7,655 nt of DNA from JAAHGY01 sp051439365 (lineage in GTDB: Bacteria; Cyanobacteriota; Cyanobacteriia; CAKZMO01). Made by a program: the position numbers and the translations under genes. The stretch spans positions 1 through 7,655 of the forward strand of contig JBFRWC010000312.1 of NCBI GenBank assembly GCA_051439365.1, written 5' to 3'. The notes under the pieces were generated by a model, which was not told the origin of the DNA, searched no databases, and saw nothing but the letters and a program-made list of their open reading frames with translations. Positions 1 through 7,100 of this stretch are shown in pieces; the stretch's first letter is position 1; each line of letters opens with the position of its first letter.

Positions 1-120
1 GACTGACAAAAATTGGGGCTTGGGCGCGGAAACCGCTCCCCTACAAGGGATTGGGACAATGTAGGGGTCAGGTCTCCTGACCCAAGGCAGGGACAAGGTT
101 TTAGGCAGTTTTGTCAGTCA
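1..120 (+). repeat. MITE-like interspersed repeat, left copy
   Basis: The first 11 bases (GACTGACAAAA) are the exact reverse complement of 109-119, and base 120 extends the right end to TTTTGTCAGTCA, so this is a roughly 120-bp unit with terminal inverted repeats whose first base probably lies just outside the window. Bases 40-120 recur in inverted orientation at 7447-7531 with one mismatch and one 4-base indel. Inside is a hairpin, GGGTCAGG-TCT-CCTGACCC (about 65-83). There is no open reading frame of note, so any movement would need a transposase supplied in trans. A target duplication cannot be tested because the left flank is missing. Confidence 0.75.
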
Positions 121-402
121 ATCAGGGTTTATGGTTGTCCCTCTGGGACAAGAAGTTAAGATTGCAGCCCGGATTCACTGGTTATAGCGCTGTGATAACT
201 ACTGGGTCAATCAACCGAAATGAAGTTATATTTTGTAAACTTTTCGGAATTGAATTTATGGTAATCGTGCGGTATTGAACGGCCCCGATTACGTTGAAAA
301 TCATGCCTCTGAAATGCACTCCGTCGAAATTTGGAGCTAATCTTAAGGCAGGCAGAAGGTAAGCAAAGATCGCTAATATGACTCAATCGTTGAAGAGGTA
401 GT
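121..402 (+). other. leader region of the M48-like gene, no gene seen
   Basis: This 282-bp stretch separates the left repeat from the M48-like gene. It is more AT-rich than the gene that follows. I see no convincing coding region, tRNA or riboswitch fold. A reading frame on the minus strand overlaps it (207-539), but it runs antisense into the 5' end of the M48-like gene and resembles no family I know. A weak promoter candidate lies inside. Confidence 0.6.
233..262 (+). promoter_or_regulatory. possible sigma-70 promoter for the M48-like gene
   Basis: TTGTAA at 233-238 and TATGGT at 257-262 are separated by 18 bases and would give a leader of about 135 bases before the ATG at 403. The match to consensus is moderate and the region is AT-rich, so a chance match is quite possible. 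TATATT at 227-232 is an alternative -10 without a good -35. Confidence 0.22.
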
Positions 403-3400
403 ATGGAAGCCAATTCAGGACAATCTACACCTAGCCCTACTCCTCCATCTTTTCCTCCGGCTCCGGATTCGCATTGGCAGCAGTGGTCTCCAGCACTGCT
501 CCAGAAAACCATCCTACAAGGCACAACAGCCTTAAACAATCGACAGTACGAGCAGGCGATCGCGCTTTTAGAACCGATTGTTAATTATATTCAGCAGCCC
601 GAATCCATTGCTCTCGTCCACCGAGCCTTAGCCAAAGCTTACATGGCTCAAAAGGATGGATTTGGAGCACTCCGTTATTGCCAAGCCCTCCAAGAGCATT
701 CTGACCCAACGGCCCAAAAATGGGCCAGAAAAGCGATCGCCCACCTCCAACAGCAATATCCCCAGCTTGACCTCTCCTCCCCCCTCGATCCGACTGTGAT
801 GCCCAACGATGGCAATAACCTTGAACTTCCCTTATCCCCGACGCTAGACACGGTGGTGTCTGCACCTGTCTCTTCACCCTCGCAGCCCTCCCCCACTCCC
901 ACTCCCATCCCTAAGCCTGCTGATGTCCGTGCAGAGGGGCCTCCTTCAGAGTCTACTAAGTCCGCCCCTATCTCCCCTCCAAACCATCGTTCACCAACCA
1001 GTCCCCCAAAGAGAGCCACCTCTACATCTCCACCCCTGACCGATCCTGGCTTCAAGCCCTTGTCTACTTCCCCTCGCCCAAAAGATGCGCCAACGTCACA
1101 TTTTGCAGAACTGCTCAGTAAGCTCGATCAGGCGCCCCCAATTTCCCCAGAATCAGAGGGATTACCGCTGAGCACTCCCACCCCACAAGCCAAGCTGCAT
1201 ACTTCGCCCCCACCTCCTCAAGCCCAAGCCTCAGACACTCTATTAAACACAACTCCAGACGTGGCCTCAGGCACGATTCCAGATGCAGCCTCAGACACGG
1301 CCCCAGATGCGATCTCAGGTGCGGCCTCAGACACCGGGACAAGCGTCAGTTCTGGTGCCTCAAATCCCCTAGCGTCTGAGCGATCGCCATCCGACCCCCC
1401 AGACTCCAATCTTCTCGATTCTGCCCCTCTGGACTCTAACCTTCTGGACCCTTCTGCCGATCGTACGCTCGTTCAGCTCGATACGCTGGTGCAGGCAGTT
1501 GCCGAACCGTCTGATGTTACACCTACCCCGCCCCGCCAACCCACGACCGCGATCGCCACTCTCCCCTGGAAACAAGCAGACCGAGCCAAGCGTTGGTCTC
1601 CCATTCCCCACAAGCTGACCTTTGTTCGTCGCCTCAATACTTTTTTCACCTATGGCTGGACGGCGATCGCCCTTTGGGGGATGGCCACATTATTCGTGCG
1701 AGTCGGGATGACATTGGGGAACCCGGTGCGGGATTTGGTCAGCCGGATGATTCGGTTCAATCGCTGGTATTTTTTGGAATACTACCCTGGTCGGATCGCA
1801 GCGGTGATTTTGGCCGGGTTGTTGTTGCTCGCTCCCCTGATTTTGCATTTGTGGTTGTGCTGGGGCCACAAGACTCGTCGCTTCACTCTAACTGAGTTGG
1901 GTCGCCATAGCCCAGAAGCGGAGAAACTCTTGCAGCGCTCTTGCAAAAAGCATAAACATCCCTTACCTCGCTTGCGCCGGATGGCCACCCAAACCCCGCT
2001 TCTGCTGAGCTATGGTTGGCGACCCAGACTCGCCTGGATTGTGGTGAGCGATGGGCTGCTGCGTCAATTGAGCGATGATGAGATTGCCGCCCTGTACGCG
2101 GCGGAGTTAAACCATGTGCGCCAGTGGAGTTTGTGGTTGATGACCGGATTCACCGTGGCCACCCAAATTTCCTACAGCGGGTATCGTTTTTGGGCGAACT
2201 GGGGCGATCGCCGCAACAATAGTTTTCTGCAATGGCTGGGTGGAGCAGGAGCAGCGATCGCCTACGGCATGTTCTGGTTGGTCCGCAATACGGGATTGTG
2301 GCTGGCCCGGAGTCGTCGTCGCCATAGCGATCGCATGGCCGCCAACTTGACAGGGAATCCCAATGGGTTAACGCGGGGGTTGTTAAAATTTGCGATCGCC
2401 ACCGCTACGGACATTCGTCGCCAAGGCAAAACCGAACCGATTTTGGAACAATTTGAATGGTTGATGCCTGTGGGATATCGCTCTGCCATCAGTACAGGTA
2501 GCGTTTTTCCAGTGCAGTGGCAATCCTTGGCCAACCCTGAGGGTAAACATCCCGATACACCAGTCCAGGAAGCCACGATCTTGACCTGGGAATATCGCAA
2601 CCCCCATCGCGATTGGATGAACATCAACAATACCCATCCCCCCTTGGGCGATCGCCTTTACACCCTCAGCCGCTATGCCCAACACTGGCGACTGGAACCA
2701 GAACTGCACCTGCCATCTCTGCCTCGAATCTCAGATGGCCACAAAATGGAACGACAAATGGCTCCCTTTATGGGTCTTCCCATTGGGGCAGGCATCAGCC
2801 TCCTGTTATGGGTTGTCGGTCTCGTTGCCCATCACTTTGATTGGCCGATTGAATGGCTCCGCTACGAAGCGCCCTCAATTTTTTGGGGAATGTTGGCGAT
2901 GGGCTTCAGCTTTGGTACCATCCTACGGATGAACGACTTTTTCCCTGATATTCCACCCCTTGCCCAACGTGAAGTCGATCAGAGTCAACAAAAGCAAGGG
3001 GAAGCAACCCCAGACGAAACGGACTTGGCGGATTTGCTAGTTCAGCCCGATCGCCTACCCATTGATAGTCAACCGGTTTACCTCCACGGCAAGCTATTGG
3101 GTCGTAAAGGAGTCGGCAATTGGCTCAATCAAGACCTAATTCTGCAAACCCAGACTGGAATGGTGCGTCTTCACTGTATCTCGATGCTAGGCACCATCGG
3201 TCATTTAGTGTTTAACGTGATCCGACTCAATTCCCTGAAAGGGCGCACGGTCAAAGTGGCTGGCTGGTTGCGGCGGGGGGCGACTCCTTGGATCGATGTG
3301 GACACCATTCAAGCTCAGCGGGGTCAACCCATTCAGGCAGGGCACCCCATCTGGTCGATCTTCCTGGCTGGCATGTTAACTCTATGGGGCGCGTATATTC

Positions 3401-3420
3401 TGTATCGAACCAATTTGTAG
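403..3420 (+). CDS. TPR and M48-like multi-pass membrane protein, zinc site degenerate
   Basis: The 1005-residue product begins with a TPR-like helical segment (about 30-120), then a long Pro/Ser/Thr/Asp-rich linker (about 125-385), then a membrane domain. Hydrophobic segments lie near 413-435, 464-488, 575-597, 610-635, 786-812, 824-844 and 984-1003. A soluble, probably beta-rich region (about 879-980) precedes the last one. The middle part resembles Ste24/HtpX-type M48 metalloproteases: DDEIAALYAAELNHVRQ occupies the place of the active-site helix, and SRRRHSDRMAANLTGNPNGL that of the third-ligand helix. However, HExxH reads AELNH (Ala567, Glu568, His571), and the third-ligand Glu near 639-641 is Arg or His. 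Catalysis is therefore doubtful and a chaperone or scaffold role is possible. The start is supported by AAGAGG at 393-398, four bases before ATG. Ten HIP1 sites mark it as resident cyanobacterial DNA. Family assignment is fairly sure; function is not. Confidence 0.85.
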   Translation: MEANSGQSTPSPTPPSFPPAPDSHWQQWSPALLQKTILQGTTALNNRQYEQAIALLEPIVNYIQQPESIALVHRALAKAYMAQKDGFGALRYCQALQEHSDPTAQKWARKAIAHLQQQYPQLDLSSPLDPTVMPNDGNNLELPLSPTLDTVVSAPVSSPSQPSPTPTPIPKPADVRAEGPPSESTKSAPISPPNHRSPTSPPKRATSTSPPLTDPGFKPLSTSPRPKDAPTSHFAELLSKLDQAPPISPESEGLPLSTPTPQAKLHTSPPPPQAQASDTLLNTTPDVASGTIPDAASDTAPDAISGAASDTGTSVSSGASNPLASERSPSDPPDSNLLDSAPLDSNLLDPSADRTLVQLDTLVQAVAEPSDVTPTPPRQPTTAIATLPWKQADRAKRWSPIPHKLTFVRRLNTFFTYGWTAIALWGMATLFVRVGMTLGNPVRDLVSRMIRFNRWYFLEYYPGRIAAVILAGLLLLAPLILHLWLCWGHKTRRFTLTELGRHSPEAEKLLQRSCKKHKHPLPRLRRMATQTPLLLSYGWRPRLAWIVVSDGLLRQLSDDEIAALYAAELNHVRQWSLWLMTGFTVATQISYSGYRFWANWGDRRNNSFLQWLGGAGAAIAYGMFWLVRNTGLWLARSRRRHSDRMAANLTGNPNGLTRGLLKFAIATATDIRRQGKTEPILEQFEWLMPVGYRSAISTGSVFPVQWQSLANPEGKHPDTPVQEATILTWEYRNPHRDWMNINNTHPPLGDRLYTLSRYAQHWRLEPELHLPSLPRISDGHKMERQMAPFMGLPIGAGISLLLWVVGLVAHHFDWPIEWLRYEAPSIFWGMLAMGFSFGTILRMNDFFPDIPPLAQREVDQSQQKQGEATPDETDLADLLVQPDRLPIDSQPVYLHGKLLGRKGVGNWLNQDLILQTQTGMVRLHCISMLGTIGHLVFNVIRLNSLKGRTVKVAGWLRRGATPWIDVDTIQAQRGQPIQAGHPIWSIFLAGMLTLWGAYILYRTNL
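1252..1335 (+). repeat. 24-bp in-frame tandem repeat in the linker of the M48-like gene
   Basis: Three 24-bp units (1252-1275, 1276-1299, 1300-1323) and a half unit encode TPDVASGT, IPDAASDT, APDAISGA and ASDT. The units differ at several bases but keep the reading frame, as expected for a flexible spacer that changes length by slippage or unequal exchange. Confidence 0.75.
1402..1461 (+). repeat. 30-bp in-frame duplication encoding DSNLLD
   Basis: Two 30-bp units starting at 1402 and 1432 both encode DSNLLD followed by a short Ser/Ala/Pro stretch. This is a second, separate duplication in the same low-complexity linker of the M48-like protein. Confidence 0.6.
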
Positions 3421-3467
3421 CTGATGCTCCCAGAGCTGATGTCCCCAACTGGACTCAGTCCGTTGGT

Positions 3468-3495
3468 CTCCAGCTTGTTGACCTCCAGCTTGTTG
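3468..3495 (+). repeat. 15-bp-period direct repeat between genes
   Basis: CTCCAGCTTGTTG occurs at 3468-3480 and again at 3483-3495, just after the stop of the M48-like gene. The spacer also contains AGCTGATG twice (near 3419 and 3435). No clear hairpin with a T-tract follows the M48-like gene, so I cannot point to a terminator here. Confidence 0.6.
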
Positions 3496-3504
3496 CCAAG
3501 TCTG

Positions 3505-3531
3505 TTGGACAACGGTGTGACCGGCTATGAT
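3505..3531 (+). promoter_or_regulatory. possible promoter for the DUF2839-type gene
   Basis: TTGGAC at 3505-3510 and TATGAT at 3526-3531 resemble -35 and -10 boxes. The spacing of 15 bases is shorter than ideal. The -10 box is good and would place transcription start about 40 bases before the ATG at 3579. Read-through from the M48-like gene, 158 bp upstream, is the alternative. Confidence 0.35.
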
Positions 3532-3578
3532 AGTCTCTGGGAACACGAACACGAAGAAAAAAGTAAGGAGAAGGTGCG

Positions 3579-3794
3579 ATGGGAGATGCAAAGCGGCGGC
3601 AAGAAACGATGGGCGATCGCTATGGCAAGGAAGAGCGAATGTACTCCTGGATGCCCATCACCAAACGGCAATCGGAACAGTTTATGACTTGGACATCCCG
3701 TGGAGCCTGGGCCGGAATTGGGATCATGGCGGTGTTGTGGGTGACGGTGCGGTTTATTGGTCCAGCTTTTGGCTGGTGGGAATTAAAAGGCTAG
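3579..3794 (+). CDS. DUF2839-type small membrane protein
   Basis: The 71-residue product starts MGDAKRRQETMGDRYGKEER, continues through WMPITKRQSEQF, and has one hydrophobic segment (about 43-62, GAWAGIGIMAVLWVTVRFIG) before a short aromatic tail ending GWWELKG. I recognise this as the DUF2839 family, small proteins conserved in cyanobacteria with no established function. The charged N-terminus followed by a single membrane helix suggests an inner-membrane or thylakoid-anchored peptide with a cytoplasmic head. The start is well supported: AAGGAG at 3565-3570 lies eight bases before ATG, and the full family length is present. It carries a HIP1 site at 3613. It is on the same strand as the M48-like gene but separated from it by 158 bp with a promoter-like sequence, so joint transcription is uncertain. 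Two longer overlapping frames in other phases look non-coding. Confidence 0.88.
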   Translation: MGDAKRRQETMGDRYGKEERMYSWMPITKRQSEQFMTWTSRGAWAGIGIMAVLWVTVRFIGPAFGWWELKG

Positions 3795-3884
3795 CCTTAA
3801 ATTTCAAGAATCTATACATGAACTGTTTCAGGATCACACAATGCAACTGGGGTTTGGGCCTAGGGAAGGGCTTGGGGCAAAGCC

Positions 3885-4065
3885 AGAGATTACGTGAGTT
3901 CGATGCAGTCGAGCTGCCGCCCTCCCCCCCGGCCCCTCTCCCGTTTTGGGAGAGGGGAGAAAAGCCTAGAAACTCGTTAGGGTTGGGTTTCCCTTCCCCC
4001 ATTTTGGGGGCAAGGGGTTAGGGGATGGGGGCCAAATTGACTCCTGTCGAACTCACGTAGAGATT
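3885..4065. mobile_element. MITE-like insertion with 7-bp target duplication
   Basis: ACGTGAGTTCGA at 3892-3903 is exactly repeated in inverse at 4047-4058, and the resulting 167-bp element is flanked directly by AGAGATT at 3885-3891 and 4059-4065. Similarity of the ends continues imperfectly for about ten more bases. The inside is G/C-rich, with one strong hairpin (3933-3957) and a weaker one around 3996-4010, and has no transposase. Perfect inverted ends plus a perfect direct repeat indicate a non-autonomous transposed unit sitting between the convergent DUF2839 and TIR genes. The responsible transposase is not in the window. The stated coordinates include both copies of the target duplication. 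Confidence 0.8.
3933..3957. terminator. strong hairpin inside the MITE, possible bidirectional terminator
   Basis: CCCCTCTCCC (3933-3942) and GGGAGAGGGG (3948-3957) form a perfect 10-bp stem around the loop GTTTT. It lies between the stops of two convergent genes, so it could limit read-through both ways. There is no T-tract after it, so classical intrinsic termination is uncertain. The same motif type is common in cyanobacterial intergenic repeats. Confidence 0.4.
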
Positions 4066-4110
4066 GTGTAGTGGGGGACAGGTCAAATGGATGGGGCAGG
4101 CAAACTTAAT

Positions 4111-4133
4111 CGCTTGGCTTGAACAGCCGAGCG
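4111..4133 (-). terminator. possible hairpin downstream of the TIR gene
   Basis: CGCTTGGCT (4111-4119) and AGCCGAGCG (4125-4133) can pair over nine positions with a five-base loop. This starts 24 bases beyond the stop of the minus-strand TIR gene. One pair is a G-U wobble in plus-strand RNA and a C-A mismatch in minus-strand RNA, and no T-tract follows, so a terminator role is tentative. Confidence 0.3.
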
Positions 4134-4157
4134 AAGCTAGTCCCACGCATTACATCC

Positions 4158-7100
4158 CTATTCAAAATCCGCAGACAAGCGAATCGTGCGATAGACGTAA
4201 ATACCAAGTATCATTGCCATGACCAGTGAACTAATCAAAATGGCGACGGTTAGTCGATAGCTTTTCTGAATTTCTTCCATCACTTTACCCTCAGCAATCA
4301 GCGTCACCATACACCAGTCTAAATTGATCTCATCTTTCAATTCACTCACTTGAAAGAAATAGGGTTGGCCGTCAAGCATCACTCTCTCTTGCCCTTGTCC
4401 ATTGAGCAACTCGTCCATGGTGCAAGTGATATCGCTCTCAGAATCAGGCCATAATTTTAGAGCAATATTCCTAATGATAGAGTTCTCACTAGCGATCGCT
4501 TTAATTCTCTCATCTTGATTGTGAATAACTTGAGTCTCAGGATATGAAGCCACTAAGTCTCCCGACGACTCAACAATAAAGATATTGGTACTTTCTCCCC
4601 CAGCATTACTCAGCAACACCGAAATGTTGGCCAGGTATAAATCAGCACTTGCCACCCCCTGAAGTATATTCGCCTGATCATAAATAACACGACTCAAGCT
4701 CACAACAATTTCGTTAGATCCAGCTTCGTCAGATTCAGCACGACTAGACTGGAGATCCTCAGTGCTTAGTTCTGCAACGGTATTATGAACTGTTTTATAG
4801 AGTGACGATACAGTTCGATCAAGATTTTGGGAGGCGAGAGCTTGCCGATACCACGGGCGTTCACGGGGATAGAATTTTGGCGTTTCGGTGATCATCGCAA
4901 CCGTTTGACCATCCCGAGTCGTCTCATAGCTTCTCCAAATAGACTCGGACGGATCATCCACAAAGTTGAGTCGCCTTTCTCCATTGCCGATGGAAACCCC
5001 TGTCATTGTGCCAGATTCAGTCCCAACGTAAATACTATTCACTTGATCATCAACAAACTTTGACTGTTGCCAAATAAAGTCTCGCAACATGTCTGAATTA
5101 TTAATATCTAAGCTGCCATTACTGGCTCTAGCAGCGACTAAGTCACTAAAGGATGCAATTTCTTCAAAGTCTGTTCGTAGACTATTCTGGACATAATTAC
5201 TAATATCAGTATTCCAGTCCCGGACAATATCTCTGACATCTTTTTTACTCCAGTTAAATGATAACCATCCGGTCACACCAAAAATACCCAATCCACCAAT
5301 CGCAAACACTGAAGCAAGAATGGTTGCTTTGAGTTGCTGCCGCATAATGGCGACTCGCTGCTTGGCTCTCATTGCTTCGGCATTGACTTTGTGCCGACTC
5401 GCTGCAATGAGCTCCGTTTGTAACGCTGTCAGGGGTGGCTGTTTATGCTCCTCAATGCTTTGCTGCTGCCATTCTTCGGCGATCGCCAACTCAGCCCCTC
5501 GCAACAGTAAATCACCACTACGGCCATTTTCGGCCCATTCCAAAGCCCGCTTTGAGCATTTTGTATGAGCTTGTACATGATCCCGATCTGTATCTAGGGT
5601 CCGAACTAATTGATTAAAATTCGCGCTGAAATCAGCATCATTCTGAGTAAAATCAATCCATTGAATATTGGCCAGAGCAGGAAGTAGCTGGCTCGGATCA
5701 ATCTCTCGACAGAGAATGGTGATACATCGCTTATTCAGTGACGTTGCATACTCGACTTCCTCTTTGCAATAGGAGGACTCAATAGAAGCAGGAGACAAGA
5801 TAAAGACAAAGTTATCTGATCCTTCAATTCCCTGGCGAATTTCCTCCTGAAAGTCAGCACCATTGGGGATATTTTCTTGATCAAACCAGGTGTACTTTCC
5901 CTGTTGTTGCAACGCATCATTAAGCTTATGGGCCGTATCTGAGTTCTCTCGGGAATAGGACAAAAATACATCAAATACGGGAATAGGAGGAGTGTTGAGA
6001 CTCGTTTGAATAAAGTCCCGCTGCTGGGCGATCGGCTTCAGCGATTTACGAGTCTCCGCTGTTTTTAACCAGGCTTCAGCCTGACTTAACGCATTCCCTT
6101 GTAACAACACACAAGGATTCTGATTTTGCTCCTCCCACTTCAACGATTGAACCAGTAAGGTTTTATGGGTTGCAACATAGGCCGAATCATCTCCGATGCG
6201 TTTGAGCAGATCTGACTCCTCTATTCGTTTGAATAGATGTGACTCCTCTGACCGCTCCATCAGGGAGAAATGATTCGTTGTTAGATCGATGCACTGAAAT
6301 GACTTGAGGATTGCCCTTAACGATTCAGTTAAGGGAGTTGGATCAAAGGCTTGAACAACAATCGGAATAATTCGTTTATTCAGTGATGCAGCATAGGTTA
6401 ATTTATGTTGTCCTGCTTCGCTAGTTAGGAATGCAGGCGAGAGGAGAGTAATCACATTGTCTGCGTTTTCAATCCCCTCATTCACCGCAGTTTGGGCATC
6501 ATCCCCCACCGAAATATCGGTTTGACCAGACCACACCGTCAACCCTTGCCGTTGTAGGAAACAACGGATCTGAAGCATTGTGTTAGTGTCTGGCTTTTCG
6601 TAAGCGAGAAAGACCTGAGTTTTCCCGTTTTGGGCGTTCTTAACACTTTCGGTAATGTACTCACAATGGAAGTCAGTCAATTGACTAGGGGGTTGAGTGT
6701 CTTTAAATTCAACGCGGAGCCAATCTTGAGCTTGTTGCAGGGGTTCCCCTGCCAATAAATACTTCCGTTGCCTCTTATTTTGCTGCCAGCTTAAGGCTTG
6801 GTTTAAGAGCACTGTATGTTTGCGGACATAGCTGGGACAGTGTTGAAAGATGGTGAGCAACCCACTCAATGACCGTTCAAAATCATCGGTTTCCCGAAAA
6901 TAAACCCAGTTAATCTTTTGAATAATGGGATGCATATTGGGGTAACTAGAGTGCTTACCAGCCGCCTTGTAATCATCCCATTGCTCATCGGTTCCATTCG
7001 GATTTCGCTGCTGCCAGGTTTCACGACTAATTTCCTCAACCTGTAATAGGGGAATAATTCGCTTCCCTCGTTCGAGTGCCCGTTCAATTTCTAAGCCACA

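Larger units (their letters stand above)
556..5486. repeat. HIP1 octamers (GCGATCGC), 13 copies
   Basis: The cyanobacterial HIP1 palindrome occurs at 556, 733, 1380, 1549, 1663, 2204, 2254, 2327, 2392, 2648, 3613, 4492 and 5479 (first base of each). Ten lie in the M48-like gene, one in the DUF2839 gene and only two in the similarly long TIR gene. The coordinates given span the first to the last copy. HIP1 is an established signature of many cyanobacterial genomes. Confidence 0.95.

Noticed and set aside
258..275. A possible NtcA-type GTA-N8-TAC site upstream of the M48-like gene
   Set aside because: The sequence is GTA-N8-GTA rather than the palindromic TAC half, so it does not fit the consensus.
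207..539. A 110-codon minus-strand frame across the start of the M48-like gene
   Set aside because: It is antisense to the TPR coding region and leader, has no family resemblance and no clear ribosome site.
1252..1335. A CRISPR-like array
   Set aside because: The units are contiguous 24-bp coding repeats without spacers and keep the reading frame of the M48-like protein.
675..1611. Several minus-strand frames opposite the Pro/Ser-rich linker
   Set aside because: Their Gly/Arg/Glu-rich sequences are the mirror of proline- and serine-rich codons and look like shadows.
3421..3578. An intrinsic terminator for the M48-like gene
   Set aside because: Only a short GGACT-C-AGTCC palindrome and weak long-range pairing are present, with no T-tract.
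3424..3687. An 87-codon plus-strand frame after the M48-like gene
   Set aside because: It is made mostly of the tandem-repeat spacer and overlaps the DUF2839 gene out of frame, with no recognisable domain.
3527..4021. A 164-codon plus-strand open frame overlapping the DUF2839 gene and the MITE
   Set aside because: It overlaps a better-supported gene in another frame, runs into the repeat, and its Pro/Gly-rich end is only translated hairpin sequence.
4060..4157. A lost HAMP or kinase continuation of the TIR-Cache gene directly below its stop
   Set aside because: The minus strand meets stops quickly in the continuing frame and I saw no HAMP-like sequence before the MITE.
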